This document shows positions 18,456 through 26,176 of a stretch of DNA of 64,000 nucleotides, piece after piece. How positions within the stretch are numbered: the first letter of the stretch is position 1; each line of letters starts with the position of its first letter. Both the position numbers and the translations under genes were made by a program. Source of the stretch: Eubacteriales bacterium. GTDB lineage: Bacteria; Bacillota; Clostridia; Lachnospirales; Lachnospiraceae. The notes under the pieces were generated by a model that had not been told where the DNA came from, did no database searches, and saw nothing but the letters and a program-made list of their open reading frames with translations. Where the stretch lies: assembly GCA_030524745.1 (NCBI GenBank), contig JAUNGC010000001.1:124001-188000 (forward strand), written 5' to 3'.

Positions 18456-18827
18456 TTATTCTCTGTGCGTTCCCCGGATCACCCGGATGCTGCGCTGCTC
18501 TAAAAGTTCGCATATCCGGGTCATTCTTTCGCACTCCTGTCCGTTTTGCTTTAATCTGCATACCCCTACATGAACCGCGTCCACCGCTTCCTTTTCCAGG
18601 CGATCCAGCTTTTCCTGCATCCCCGGGTCCTCTCCCGGTTCTTCCGGACGTTCTTTCACACAGCCGTTGCAGGTCATGAGCGCGATCAGCCTGGTATCCG
18701 GCTCATACTTTTCAAAAAAGGCCTTCTTTTCATAAAATGCATTCAGACAGCCCGCCCGGGTGCAGACGTCGTTGGAATGCAGACAGGTAAGAATAGCGAT
18801 TCTTTCAGCCTCTTTCTTCTCTTTCAT
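18456..18827 (-). CDS. CGGC-domain protein, putative metal binding
   Basis: The 123-residue cytoplasmic protein has cysteine clusters: CLHSNDVCTRAGCL near residue 15, MTCNGCVKE near 50, and further Cys in GVCRLKQ and RICELL. This matches the small CGGC-domain family, thought to bind metal; no reaction is known. The start at 18827 is chosen by homology; GGAAAGGA lies upstream. It follows the corrinoid ABC operon after a 116-nt gap holding a terminator-like hairpin, so its expression may be partly independent. A link to corrinoid or metal handling is inference from position only. Confidence 0.75.
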   Translation of the reverse strand: MKEKKEAERIAILTCLHSNDVCTRAGCLNAFYEKKAFFEKYEPDTRLIALMTCNGCVKERPEEPGEDPGMQEKLDRLEKEAVDAVHVGVCRLKQNGQECERMTRICELLEQRSIRVIRGTHRE

Positions 18828-18896
18828 ATTCTTCGGATTCCTTTCCTGAGGATTGATTTTACAGGCACGCATTTTCCCGCCTGCCTTTTTCCGGAT

Positions 18897-18922
18897 AAAA
18901 GGCAGCAGTCCGGCCTGCTGCC
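18897..18922 (-). terminator. Terminator-like hairpin between btuD and the CGGC gene
   Basis: GGCAGCAG and CTGCTGCC form an 8-bp stem with a 6-nt loop, followed on the minus strand by UUUU. A competing stem GCAGCAGTC/GACTGCTGC (18902-18910 with 18924-18932) overlaps it, so it may be a leaky or switchable stop. Confidence 0.55.
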
Positions 18923-18943
18923 AGACTGCTGCGCCAAAAAACT

Positions 18944-19699
18944 CTACAGAAAAAGAATGTGCATCTGTCCCTTCGTGTCCTCCACGATCTCGCTTTCCAC
19001 CCGGTAAACCTCCCGGATCATTTCCCTTGTCAGCACATTTTTGGGCGTGCCCTGCGCCACGATTTCGCCCGCCTGCAGCACATATATTCTGTCGCAAAAC
19101 ATCGCCGCGATGTTCAGATCATGAATGGCGGAAATCACCGTCAAATCCAACTGCTTCACAATCCGCAAAAGCTGTAGCTGATAAGTGATGTCCAGATGGT
19201 TTGTGGGTTCGTCCAGCACCAGGCAGGACGTCTGTTGCGCCAGCGCCCGGGCAAGAATCACCCGCTGCTGCTCTCCGCCGGAAAGGGTGGAAAAGCTTCT
19301 TTCCGCAAATTCTTCCATCCGCACGGTCAAAAGCGCCTGGCGGGCGATCTCATAGTCCTTCGCATTGTCCCGCTCCAGCGCCTTTTTGTGAGGAGACCGG
19401 CCCATCAGAACCACCTCCATCACGGAAAAGTCAAAATTGTAATAGTTATGCTGCGCCACCACGGCAAGCTTTCTGGCCGATTCCTTCACGCTGATATCCG
19501 CCAGTTTCCTGTCGTCTAAAAACACCGCGCCGCAGTCCGGTTTTAAAACTCTGTAAATACATTTCAACAGCGTGGATTTTCCGCTGCCGTTGGGTCCGAT
19601 CAGCCCTACAAACTCTTTATGCCCGGCTTCTATGGAAACGCCCTTTAACACTTCATTGGCTCCATAGGACAAACGGATATCTTTTGTCTGCGTCCTCAT
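18944..19699 (-). CDS. btuD: Corrinoid ABC transporter, ATP-binding protein (FecE/BtuD family)
   Basis: The 251-residue ATPase has Walker A GPNGSGKST, signature LSGGEQQR, Walker B CLVLDEPTNHLD and switch His in SAIHDLN, the usual set for iron-siderophore/B12 importers. The start MRTQTKDIRLSYG at 19699 overlaps the permease stop by 4 nt (ATGA). A B12 riboswitch controls the operon, so corrinoids rather than siderophores are the likely substrate. Confidence 0.9.
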   Translation of the reverse strand: MRTQTKDIRLSYGANEVLKGVSIEAGHKEFVGLIGPNGSGKSTLLKCIYRVLKPDCGAVFLDDRKLADISVKESARKLAVVAQHNYYNFDFSVMEVVLMGRSPHKKALERDNAKDYEIARQALLTVRMEEFAERSFSTLSGGEQQRVILARALAQQTSCLVLDEPTNHLDITYQLQLLRIVKQLDLTVISAIHDLNIAAMFCDRIYVLQAGEIVAQGTPKNVLTREMIREVYRVESEIVEDTKGQMHILFL

Positions 19700-20814
19700 G
19701 ACTGTCCACCTCCGAATCCGTAAGCATGCCGGATCATCAAATAGATGAAGCAGGGCGCGCCGATCATGGAAACTAAAATGCCGATGGGAAGTTCGGAATT
19801 TCGCAGAATGACTCTGCAGCACACGTCCGCCCAGATCAGAAAAATGCCCCCGATCAGCGCACACAACGGAATCAGCCGCTTATGATCGGCGCCGAAAACC
19901 ATCCGGACCGCATGCGGAATAATCAGCCCCACGAAGCCGATGGTTCCCGCCGCATAAACGGCAAATCCCACCATCAGCGAAGACAGGATCATATATTTTC
20001 CCCTTACCTTGTGCATATCCGTTCCCAGCGTCACGGAAGTTTCATCCCCCAAAAGCATCAGGTTCAAATTACGGAACTGCGTCCAGAACAGGGCCGTCCC
20101 CGCCGTCATGATCGCCAGCACTACCGGCACATTGCTCCACTTCGCGCTGGCAAGGCTTCCCATGGTCCAGAACATCACCTCTGAAAGCGCGTCCTTATTA
20201 TGGGCCAGATACAGCGCAAAGCTGGAAAAGGCGGAGCAGACCGAACTCATGGCCATGCCTGCCAGAATCAACTTGCCCGCATTGCTGGGACCTCCCGCAT
20301 GGGAAATAAACAACACCGCAAAGGATACCGCCACCGCGCCTAAAAACGCCATGACTCCCACAAAATTTCTGCCAAACAGCGCGCCTGCGCCGAACAAAAT
20401 GGCAAGCGTAGCGCCCAGGGATGCGCCGGAGGAAACGCCCAGCACATACGGATCGGCAAGGGGATTTTTCACCACTGCCTGCATGACCACGCCGCAGACG
20501 GAAAGCCCCATTCCCACCGCCAATCCCATCAGCACCCTGGGAAACCGGATAATCCAGACCACATCGTGAACCGGTCCCTGTGCAAATTCCGAAAGGCGCT
20601 CCACATGGAACAGTTCATACGCCACCACGCCGTACACCTCTTTGATGGAAATATCCGCATTTCCGAAGGTGATCGCCGCCAACAGGGAAAAAACCAGCGC
20701 CGCCGCCAGCACAACAATCACCGCCAGATAGGCGCGGGTGGAAAGCCTGGTTGGACCTTCCATCCCTTTTCTGCCAAAAGGCCTTACGCCTCTGCGCTTT
20801 TTTTCTGTGTTCAC
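19696..20814 (-). CDS. btuC: Corrinoid ABC transporter, permease (FecCD/BtuC family)
   Basis: The 372-residue protein has about ten hydrophobic helices and family marks: RFPRVLMGLAVGMGLSVCGVV, the Gly-rich NPLADPYVLGVSSGASLGA coupling region, LLLGDE-like LMLLGDETSVTLG and GFVGLIIPHAVR. It is the membrane channel for substrate delivered by the lipoprotein encoded 4 nt upstream and is driven by the overlapping ATPase gene. The first about 25 residues are basic and cytoplasmic. Confidence 0.92.
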   Translation of the reverse strand: MNTEKKRRGVRPFGRKGMEGPTRLSTRAYLAVIVVLAAALVFSLLAAITFGNADISIKEVYGVVAYELFHVERLSEFAQGPVHDVVWIIRFPRVLMGLAVGMGLSVCGVVMQAVVKNPLADPYVLGVSSGASLGATLAILFGAGALFGRNFVGVMAFLGAVAVSFAVLFISHAGGPSNAGKLILAGMAMSSVCSAFSSFALYLAHNKDALSEVMFWTMGSLASAKWSNVPVVLAIMTAGTALFWTQFRNLNLMLLGDETSVTLGTDMHKVRGKYMILSSLMVGFAVYAAGTIGFVGLIIPHAVRMVFGADHKRLIPLCALIGGIFLIWADVCCRVILRNSELPIGILVSMIGAPCFIYLMIRHAYGFGGGQS

Positions 20815-20818
20815 ACCC

Positions 20819-21997
20819 TTACTCCTGTGTCAGTCCAAGATCAATTTCCGGATAAAGTCCTTCCGCAAAGGTCACAATACCGTCCTTTGTGCGCGTTGCG
20901 CTGGCGTACATTTCGCTCAGCATGATCGGCACTACTCTGCCGTTTTTCACCGCTTCCAGGCTGGCAAAGGCCTCATCCTCCAGAATATAGTTCAGTTTAT
21001 CATTTTTCACCTGTTCCGGATCATCCCCGGAATAAGGCATATATACCACAAAAATCACGTCCGGATTCGCCGCTACCACATCTTCCTTGCCAACGCTTGA
21101 GGCGTCTGGATTCGCCAGCACGCCGCCCAGCTTCACCACCATATCGCCGCCCAGGCTGCTCGCTCCGTAGTTCGTATAGCTGTCCGACCAGGATTCCAGC
21201 ACCATAACCGTAGGCTTTTCTTCTATGCCTTCCGTTTTTTCAAGAACCAGATCAATGGTATCCTTCATATCGTTTACGATCGCTTCCGCTCCGTCCTGCA
21301 CGTCGAAAATTTTGCCGATGTTTAAAAGATCGGTAAATTCATTTTCCAGCGTCCGGGGACTGCTGATATCGCCCTGCTTCGGTCTGGTATTGGAATTCAT
21401 GTAAGTATGCACTCCCTTTTCCTCCCATTCCGAAGTATTTCCCAGCGTTTTTTCCCCGAACAGAGAACTCCAGGAAAAAATCATATCAGGCTCCAGCATG
21501 GTCACCGTCTCGAGAGAGGGGGTGAATTCATCCAGATAGTTCGTTTTGGAAAACGCAGCCTTCTGCTCGTCCGGCACTTCGTTGTCCAGACCTGCGGTCG
21601 CCACCAGGCGGTCTTCCAGGCCCAGCGCCAGCATGGTTTCCACGCAGCCCTGATAAACCGCCACCACTCTTTCAGGCGCTTTCTCATACACCGCCGTCAG
21701 TTCCGCGCCATCCGTACCGTAATTGGTGATCGTCAGCGGATACTCCGTTCTTTTCGCGCTGTCCTCTGCCGCCTGCGTTTCTTCCGTTTCAGAAGCGGTT
21801 GTTTCCTCTTCGCCCGCCGCTTCTTCCGCGCCCGCCGCCGTTTCTGCGGCCTGATTCTCTTCCCGGATCGCCGCCGCGTCCTTTCTTTCGGAATCCTGGC
21901 TGTTGTTCCCATCGGAACCGCATGCTGCCATGGATAACGCCATGACCGCTGACAGAAGCACTGCCAGCATTTTCTGTGTTACATGTTTTCTTTTCAT
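20819..21997 (-). CDS. btuF: Corrinoid-binding lipoprotein of ABC transporter (BtuF-like)
   Basis: The 392-residue lipoprotein has a signal peptide and lipobox LSMAAC with Cys26. Next comes an Ala/Glu/Thr-rich acidic spacer (about 35-85) that should tether the binding domain to the membrane. The periplasmic-binding-protein fold (PF01497-like) is seen in PERVVAVYQGCVETMLALGL, NLEPDMIFSW-like and VVKLGGVLANPDAS segments. The start at 21997 has GGAAGAGGAG upstream. It is the first gene after the B12 riboswitch and its terminator. Confidence 0.9.
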   Translation of the reverse strand: MKRKHVTQKMLAVLLSAVMALSMAACGSDGNNSQDSERKDAAAIREENQAAETAAGAEEAAGEEETTASETEETQAAEDSAKRTEYPLTITNYGTDGAELTAVYEKAPERVVAVYQGCVETMLALGLEDRLVATAGLDNEVPDEQKAAFSKTNYLDEFTPSLETVTMLEPDMIFSWSSLFGEKTLGNTSEWEEKGVHTYMNSNTRPKQGDISSPRTLENEFTDLLNIGKIFDVQDGAEAIVNDMKDTIDLVLEKTEGIEEKPTVMVLESWSDSYTNYGASSLGGDMVVKLGGVLANPDASSVGKEDVVAANPDVIFVVYMPYSGDDPEQVKNDKLNYILEDEAFASLEAVKNGRVVPIMLSEMYASATRTKDGIVTFAEGLYPEIDLGLTQE

Positions 21998-22066
21998 TTC
22001 TTTCGTCTCCTCTTCCTTTTGCGCGTCGTTTGGCTTCCGCCACTCGGCGCTCGCAACTTTGGGTAC

Positions 22067-22121
22067 CAATGCAATTTGCTTCGCAAATCGCATTGTAGCG
22101 CATGATTGCGGGCAATCATGC
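22067..22121. repeat. Two adjacent near-perfect hairpins in the btuF leader
   Basis: CAATGCAATTTGC and its complement (one G:U) flank TTC at 22067-22095. Four bases later GCATGATTGC and GCAATCATGC (22100-22109 and 22112-22121) form a perfect 10-bp stem with a GG loop. They lie between the riboswitch terminator and btuF, inside the transcribed leader. They are not part of the aptamer. Confidence 0.7.
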
Positions 22122-22210
22122 TTGATAATGGGAGAACGGATAGAATGCAATGCTGACGGGTTTTGCGGCCGGCGCCGGGCGAAAGGCGTCAAAGATATTT
22201 CCGGCAAAAC

Positions 22211-22239
22211 AAAAAAACCTGCTCGTCGAAAAAAGCAGG
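22211..22239 (-). terminator. Intrinsic terminator forming the riboswitch expression platform
   Basis: On the minus strand CCTGCT (22239-22234) pairs with AGCAGG (22223-22218), followed by seven U. The 3' arm plus U-tract (GAGCAGGUUU, 22224-22215) is exactly complementary to AAACCUGCUC in the aptamer (22325-22316), giving a mutually exclusive antiterminator. An extra hairpin (GAAATACG/CGTATTTC, 22246-22275) lies between the two. Confidence 0.8.
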
Positions 22240-22309
22240 CGTCAGGAAATACGCCTCCTCTCGAAGACGTATTTCAGATGTCACTTTCATCGGAAGTTTC
22301 ATCTCATCT

Positions 22310-22537
22310 CATACAGAGCAGGTTTCCTGACTTTAAGGATCTGCATCCGCTTCCACCTTCTCACAGCGCAGGCTGCAATGGCATACGGGAGCGGACTCCC
22401 CTCAAAACCTTTCGGTTTCTTTACACAGTGACCGGATCGCTCAGGATTCCCACCTGATTCCCTCTTTCCCGCCGGTTCAACTGCCGCTGCCAGACGCTTT
22501 AGCAGTATGTTCTCTCAACCGGCGGACACTCTGTATG
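22310..22537 (-). promoter_or_regulatory. Cobalamin (B12) riboswitch aptamer
   Basis: Read on the minus strand, the segment shows the conserved cobalamin-aptamer blocks in order: GGGAATCAGGTGGGAATCC, GATCCGGTCACTG, TATGCCATTGCAGC, GAAGGTGGAAGC and AGTCAGGAAACCTGCTC. A 9-bp P1 helix can form between 22537-22529 (CATACAGAG) and 22318-22310 (CTCTGTATG). It should turn off btuFCD when corrinoid is bound. The assignment does not depend on the genes. The promoter lies upstream of 22537; TATACA near 22555 is a weak -10 candidate. Confidence 0.92.
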
Positions 22538-22636
22538 CTATTCCATTATCGTTGTATACCATATCACAAATTGGGGGGAAAGAAAAGGGAAATCGAATTT
22601 TTACGCCGGAAAACCGTTTGAAAGACATGGTCTTCC

Positions 22637-23164
22637 CTACAGCAGCTTATTTCCTTTTTCGCAGATTTCATAAATTTCTTCATATTTCGCTTCAATCAAC
22701 GGCTGTATCCTCTGTATACTTTTCCTTACGATTCCGTTATAAATGAAATAAGGCAGTATCCATCCGATAAAACCCGGAATTGCGAGAAGAATGCATAACC
22801 AGATAACCGGCGGTTCATGAACGACGGCAAAAGTCGAGCCCGCCATAAAAGCGGTTCCGATTATGCCGGTCACGATCGCCCATGCCGTGGCGGCGGAGGT
22901 TTTCGACCTTTCCAGCGCTTCAACCTCCTTCGCGCAAGCCTCAAAATGGCGCTGCAGGCGGGTCAGTTCCATCTTGTTTATCATTTTCCGGTTTCGCTTC
23001 ATGCGGACGGTTATGAGACTGCGTCCTTCAACTGCAGCAATATTTTCATCCGCTTCCCATCCAAAGTTTTCATAACAGTCCATATACATGGAAGCCTGCT
23101 CCTTGGGAATCGTCATTTCTTTGTATTCATATCCGACAAAGGTCGTCTCTCTTTTTTCCTTCAT
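22637..23164 (-). CDS. Unknown two-helix membrane protein of the second two-component operon
   Basis: This 175-residue protein has a soluble N-terminal part (about 1-90: FVGYEYKEMTIPKEQASMYMDCYENFGWEAD...), then two hydrophobic segments (about 92-113 and 120-142) and a charged C-terminal helix. I do not recognise a characterised family. The start overlaps the stop of the kinase gene (ATGA), so it is made together with the two-component system and may modulate the kinase or be its effector. GC and codon use resemble the neighbours. Confidence 0.8.
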   Translation of the reverse strand: MKEKRETTFVGYEYKEMTIPKEQASMYMDCYENFGWEADENIAAVEGRSLITVRMKRNRKMINKMELTRLQRHFEACAKEVEALERSKTSAATAWAIVTGIIGTAFMAGSTFAVVHEPPVIWLCILLAIPGFIGWILPYFIYNGIVRKSIQRIQPLIEAKYEEIYEICEKGNKLL

Positions 23165-24252
23165 TCCATTTCTTCCTCATAATCCGGAGATACCGGCAGG
23201 CTGACGGTAAATTCTGAACCCTCTCCCGGGGTGCTTCTGACCGAGATGCTTCCGTCTGACAACTCCAGAATCCGCTGTACCAGCGCCAGTCCCAGACCGT
23301 TTCCTTCCGTAGCGTGGGAAGTATCCCCCTGATAGAATTTATCAAAAATATGTTTTATGGTAGTTTCATCCATGCCGCAGCCGGTATCGGATATGCGCAC
23401 CGTAATCTTTTCCGTATCCGATGTCTGCGTAATGGTTATCGTACCGCCTGCAGGCGTAAATTTCACGGCATTGGACAGCAGATTTGTCCAGACCAGATCA
23501 AGCAGTCCTTCATCCGCGCAGATCTGCGCGCGATCCTCCATATCTGCCACGAATTCAATATCTTTCTTGTCCCACATATCTTCAAACTGCAGGGCGCACG
23601 CGCAGATTTGCGCGCACACATCGTACGGCTCGGGCACAGACTTAATCACCTGTTTCTCCAGCTTGTTCAGTTTCAGTATATTGGTAATCAGACTGGACAG
23701 GCGCCGGGTGGCATGAAGGATCGCTTCCGCATACTCTCTGCGCCGCTCCTCTGTAATATCCTTTCTGTTTAAGAGTTCCGCATTGTTTTGAATCACCGCC
23801 AGAGGCGTTTTTATCTCATGAGACACATTGGAAAAGAAGTCGGTTTTCAGCGTTTCGATGCTGCCCAGTTCCTCCACCATCTTGTTGAAATCCATGATCA
23901 TCACATCCAGATAATCCTGCTTATCCATGGTATGCAGCGGCGCAACATAAACGGAAAAATCTCCCTGCGCCACCTGGGATGTCGCCTTTGCAAATTTCTG
24001 CATGGGTTCTTCATAGTTACGTTTTACCTGCCAGCGTGTGTATAGCGTCAGATAGGCGGCAACCAAAGCCCAATATGTCATCGGTATGATCGTCTGGACC
24101 AGTTCGCTCCACTGACGCCTGTTAGCCAGAATCAGAAGTCCCATATGCACGCCGGACATCAAAAGCAGCGTAAGCCAGAATACTACAAACAGCGAAACAG
24201 GGAATCGGGACTGGCGGATTTTATTTATGCCGGGGACGGACTTCTTTTTCAT
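23161..24252 (-). CDS. Sensor histidine kinase
   Basis: The 363-residue kinase has two membrane helices (about 18-43 and 55-75) separated by only about 10 residues, so it has almost no external sensor domain. A HAMP linker follows, then the H-box NVSHEIKTPL with His145. ATPase boxes are NLLSNAVKFTPAGG, SDTGCGMD and GNGLGLALV. It overlaps both its regulator gene (upstream) and the small membrane protein gene (downstream) by ATGA. The short loop suggests sensing within the membrane or through a partner protein such as one of the two membrane proteins of this operon. Confidence 0.92.
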   Translation of the reverse strand: MKKKSVPGINKIRQSRFPVSLFVVFWLTLLLMSGVHMGLLILANRRQWSELVQTIIPMTYWALVAAYLTLYTRWQVKRNYEEPMQKFAKATSQVAQGDFSVYVAPLHTMDKQDYLDVMIMDFNKMVEELGSIETLKTDFFSNVSHEIKTPLAVIQNNAELLNRKDITEERRREYAEAILHATRRLSSLITNILKLNKLEKQVIKSVPEPYDVCAQICACALQFEDMWDKKDIEFVADMEDRAQICADEGLLDLVWTNLLSNAVKFTPAGGTITITQTSDTEKITVRISDTGCGMDETTIKHIFDKFYQGDTSHATEGNGLGLALVQRILELSDGSISVRSTPGEGSEFTVSLPVSPDYEEEME

Positions 24253-24920
24253 CGCAGCACCGCCTTGTATCCAAGTCCCCGCACTGTTTTAATTTCAAAG
24301 CCGTCGCAGGGCGCAAATTTATCCCTGAGTTTGGTAATATACACATCCACAGCCCGCAGACTGGTCTCCGAATCGATGCCCCAGAATTCATCCATAAGCT
24401 GCGCGCGGGAAAAGGTTTTATTCGGATAGGACAGCAGCTTATACAGGATATTGAACTCTCTTGTCGTGACCGGAATTTCTTCACCGCCCGCAGTTGCCGA
24501 CATGGCGTCCGCATCCAGTTTGAGATTTCCAACGGTCAGCTTCCGGTCCATCTCTATATTTGCGCGGCGTAGCAGCGCCCGGACACGCAAAAGCAATTCC
24601 TCCAGATCGATGGGCTTGACCATATAATCATCGATGCCCAGTAAAAAGCCTCTTTGTTTGGATGGCAGATCGTCTCTGGCCGACATAAACAGGATGGGAA
24701 TATGTTTATTGACTTTCCGGACATTTTCCGCAAATTCAAAACCGTCAATCCCCGGCATCATAATGTCGGAAATGATCAGTTCATAGAGATTGTTATACAT
24801 TTCATCATAGGCGTCTTCCGCGTTCAGACATCCCTTTGCCCGAAAACCGCTGTCATTCAGATACATGCAGACAATCTGATTCAGTTTTACATCGTCTTCC
24901 AATACGAGAATATTAATCAC
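24249..24920 (-). CDS. OmpR-family response regulator
   Basis: The 223-residue regulator has a receiver domain with the phospho-acceptor Asp52 in IISDIMMPG, Lys in YMVKPIDL and a winged helix (VTTREFNILYKLLS ... VRGLGYKAVLR). The start codon is GTG at 24920, with GGAAAG 7 nt upstream; no ATG fits. The gene overlaps the kinase by 4 nt and follows the multi-helix membrane protein gene after 19 nt. The targets are unknown. Confidence 0.92.
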   Translation of the reverse strand: MINILVLEDDVKLNQIVCMYLNDSGFRAKGCLNAEDAYDEMYNNLYELIISDIMMPGIDGFEFAENVRKVNKHIPILFMSARDDLPSKQRGFLLGIDDYMVKPIDLEELLLRVRALLRRANIEMDRKLTVGNLKLDADAMSATAGGEEIPVTTREFNILYKLLSYPNKTFSRAQLMDEFWGIDSETSLRAVDVYITKLRDKFAPCDGFEIKTVRGLGYKAVLR

Positions 24921-24939
24921 CGGAATTCTTTCCTTTCTC

Positions 24940-25827
24940 TTACATTTCTGCTATTTTTTGTTTCTCCATCTGTTTCGCAGACTGCCGGATCATAATAACA
25001 GCCGCTACGAGCACGATCAGGCAGACGCAGCCGCCTGTCAGGCCTGTCATAACCATGCGAAACTGCGCGCTGTTCTCTTCGCCAAACTGCGCCAGCATCG
25101 CCGTTTCCAGCGACAGCATGGATACCAGCGCAGCCGCCAGCTTGATTACTTTTGCCGCAGACATAACCGGACTCCGAAACCGTCTGTATTTCACAATCTC
25201 CACCACCGCCGTTATGATATTATAAAAAGCATACATGGCCACTACATAAATCAGATATCCTGCATAATAAAAGCCCTCATTGTCCAGCACGACGAGAACA
25301 ACCACGCCAAGCAGAGCGACATTCATCAGCAGCAGGATTATGCCGCACATGCGATAACGCCGCAGTTCCGAAACAAAATCCTTCCCGATTCCGCTCCGGT
25401 TGACATGGCGGAGCAGCAAAAACCGCATGACAGCCAGCATAATATAATAAACGGCCAATGTGGCAAACCATACGGAGCGATAATATACTCCGTAAAAAAG
25501 CTTTACAGCGACAAAGAGCAGATTGATTCCAAGCGATATATACAGAGAAACATGCGTCTTAAATGAAACATCCGTCAAATAAAGGTGAATATATCTGTTC
25601 CGGTGCAGCGCCTCTTTAAACCCCTGCTTTGGAAATCTGGCAACAAATGCGCAGACGATAATCAGAGAATACGCGGATACCGCATAGGACACATAGGCTA
25701 CCAGGCTATACTCCTTTTCCTGTGAAAATGTATAGATCAGCAGCGCGGCTGCAACCGGCACGCTCAAAAGCACCGCCGCGGTCCCGGGGAACAGAAATCT
25801 GTTCAGAATTCGTTTTAAGCGTTCCAT
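24940..25827 (-). CDS. Unknown multi-helix membrane protein heading a two-component operon
   Basis: The 295-residue protein has about eight hydrophobic segments and few charged residues apart from short loops such as RFPKQGFKEALHRNRYIH and RYRRFRSP-like turns. I recognise no characterised family. The start is set at 25827 (MERLKRILN) because AGGGG lies 6 nt upstream; the ATG two codons earlier is too close to that site. As the first gene of the operon with a loop-less kinase, it may be the sensor or the protected/transport component. That is inference. Confidence 0.8.
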   Translation of the reverse strand: MERLKRILNRFLFPGTAAVLLSVPVAAALLIYTFSQEKEYSLVAYVSYAVSAYSLIIVCAFVARFPKQGFKEALHRNRYIHLYLTDVSFKTHVSLYISLGINLLFVAVKLFYGVYYRSVWFATLAVYYIMLAVMRFLLLRHVNRSGIGKDFVSELRRYRMCGIILLLMNVALLGVVVLVVLDNEGFYYAGYLIYVVAMYAFYNIITAVVEIVKYRRFRSPVMSAAKVIKLAAALVSMLSLETAMLAQFGEENSAQFRMVMTGLTGGCVCLIVLVAAVIMIRQSAKQMEKQKIAEM

Positions 25828-25865
25828 TTTCATCCCCTCATTCTGAAAGCTTTCATATTTTTTTA

Positions 25866-25889
25866 ATACCCTCAGTGTACAAAGGGTAT
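25866..25889. other. Inverted repeat upstream of the second two-component operon
   Basis: ATACCCT (25866-25872) and AGGGTAT (25883-25889) are perfect 7-bp arms separated by 10 bp, about 40 bp before the first gene of the operon. It may be an operator or part of the 5' leader. No clear -35/-10 pair is seen in this AT-rich spacer. Confidence 0.4.
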
Positions 25890-25994
25890 CATTTGTTTGT
25901 TTCAACATTGTTTGAGAATTGTTTCTAAAATATTAATTCGCGTATAGCATCGAAAAAGAATTCTCCATATAGAACAGGCGGGAAATTTTATACG

Positions 25995-26018
25995 AAAAAA
26001 GCCCTGAATTCTCAGGGC
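25995..26018 (-). terminator. Rho-independent terminator of tRNA-Gly
   Basis: GCCCTGA and TCAGGGC form a perfect 7-bp stem with a 4-nt loop, directly followed on the minus strand by six U. It starts 9 nt after the tRNA 3' end. Confidence 0.9.
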
Positions 26019-26026
26019 TCTCAGGC

Positions 26027-26099
26027 AGCGACAGACGGGGCTCGAACCCGCGACCTCCACCTTGGCAAGGTGGCGTACTACCAACTGTACTACTGTCGC
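26027..26099 (-). tRNA. tRNA-Gly (GCC)
   Basis: The 73-nt cloverleaf reads with acceptor arms GCGACAG/CTGTCGC and discriminator U. The anticodon loop TTGCCAA gives anticodon GCC on a CCACC/GGTGG stem, and the T-arm is GGGTTCGAGCCCC. CCA is not encoded. It has its own promoter (26131-26159) and terminator. An 8-bp hairpin (GTCCATCG/CGACGGAC with one G:U, 26105-26123) lies in the 5' leader, a possible processing element. Confidence 0.96.
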
Positions 26100-26130
26100 A
26101 TTCTGTCCATCGTTCCGACGGACAAGTAAT

Positions 26131-26159
26131 ATGATACACAACTCCTGCTGCTTTGTCAA
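26131..26159 (-). promoter_or_regulatory. Sigma-70 promoter of tRNA-Gly
   Basis: The consensus TTGACA (26159-26154) and TATCAT (26136-26131) are separated by exactly 17 bp, about 32 nt before the tRNA 5' end. It is one of the strongest promoters in the window. Confidence 0.88.
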
Positions 26160-26176
26160 CCTCTTTTTTACAAATT

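Noticed and set aside
22637..25827. Bce-type antimicrobial-peptide sensing module
   Set aside because: Kinase is loop-less as in BceS, but no FtsX-type permease or ATPase is in this operon; the two membrane proteins do not look like BceB.
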